A stretch of 64,000 bases of DNA from Mya arenaria (lineage: Eukaryota > Mollusca > Bivalvia > Myida > Myidae): contig NC_069123.1 in NCBI RefSeq assembly GCF_026914265.1, forward strand, positions 51,282,949-51,346,948. Direction: 5' to 3'. This document shows positions 63,807-64,000 of the stretch, one piece after another (position 1 is the first letter of the stretch; the number at the start of each line of letters is the position of its first letter). The notes beneath the pieces were generated by a model, which was not told the DNA's origin, made no database searches, and saw only the letters and a program-made list of their open reading frames with translations. A program made the position numbers and the translations under genes.

Positions 63807-64000
63807 ATGATGTGTTAACCAATAAAGCTGAGCTTGTACTTGCAAATTGCCAATTAAAGTTGAGGAGGGGTGCATTCCAATAACACAGTTATTTGCAACT
63901 TCACATGTTGATTGCAGTGTCATAGGCAAAAGGAGTTTGGTACAATTTTGTAATAATACTATTTATAATGAGGCTGTATCAAAATGAAAGCAAGTTGCAA
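63807..64000. other. Right edge of the window, no recognised feature
   Basis: AT-rich DNA, presumably intron of the minus-strand gene that enters from the right. Confidence 0.3.

Overview
The window looks like nuclear DNA of a bivalve mollusc or a close lophotrochozoan relative. It is AT-rich, its genes are split into many GT-AG introns, and it is full of mollusc-type non-autonomous elements with tandem-repeat cores (pearl/HINE-like), tRNA-derived SINEs and LINE relics. No ORF of prokaryotic style is present. Gene models below were built by hand from conserved protein blocks and splice-site phase.

Layout: (1) about 0.8-11.7 kb, minus strand, is a seven-coding-exon PAQR-family gene of the MMD/MMD2 type, with two possible first exons. 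Its introns hold a SINE, minisatellites, a tandem-core element rich in nuclear-receptor-like half-sites, and a 911-bp palindrome. (2) 11.9-20 kb holds a TIR element, a decayed LINE and a broken DDE-type DNA transposon. (3) 20.4-29.0 kb, minus strand, is a seven-exon cytosolic thymidine kinase (TK1) whose introns are filled with nested pearl-like elements. A LINE RNase H fragment lies just upstream of it. (4) 34.1-58.2 kb, plus strand, is a GON-4-like (GON4L) chromatin/transcription regulator with 31 coding exons and about 2,900 residues. (5) 60.6-64 kb, minus strand, is the 3' end of a gene whose body lies beyond the right edge. It shows four good and one weak candidate alternative terminal exons, all in the same splice phase.

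The genes are separate single-gene transcription units, not an operon. TK1 makes dTMP for DNA synthesis, GON4L is a nuclear co-regulator linked to cell-cycle control in other animals, and MMD is a seven-pass Golgi/endomembrane protein. Nothing in the sequence shows joint regulation.

The most unusual features are the phase-matched terminal exons at the right edge, a 35-bp array that has copied the MMD exon 4 splice donor more than 20 times into the adjoining intron, and a 32-bp array beyond the GON4L stop codon copied from its last coding exon. GON4L also carries an apparent one-base frameshift in an otherwise conserved exon.
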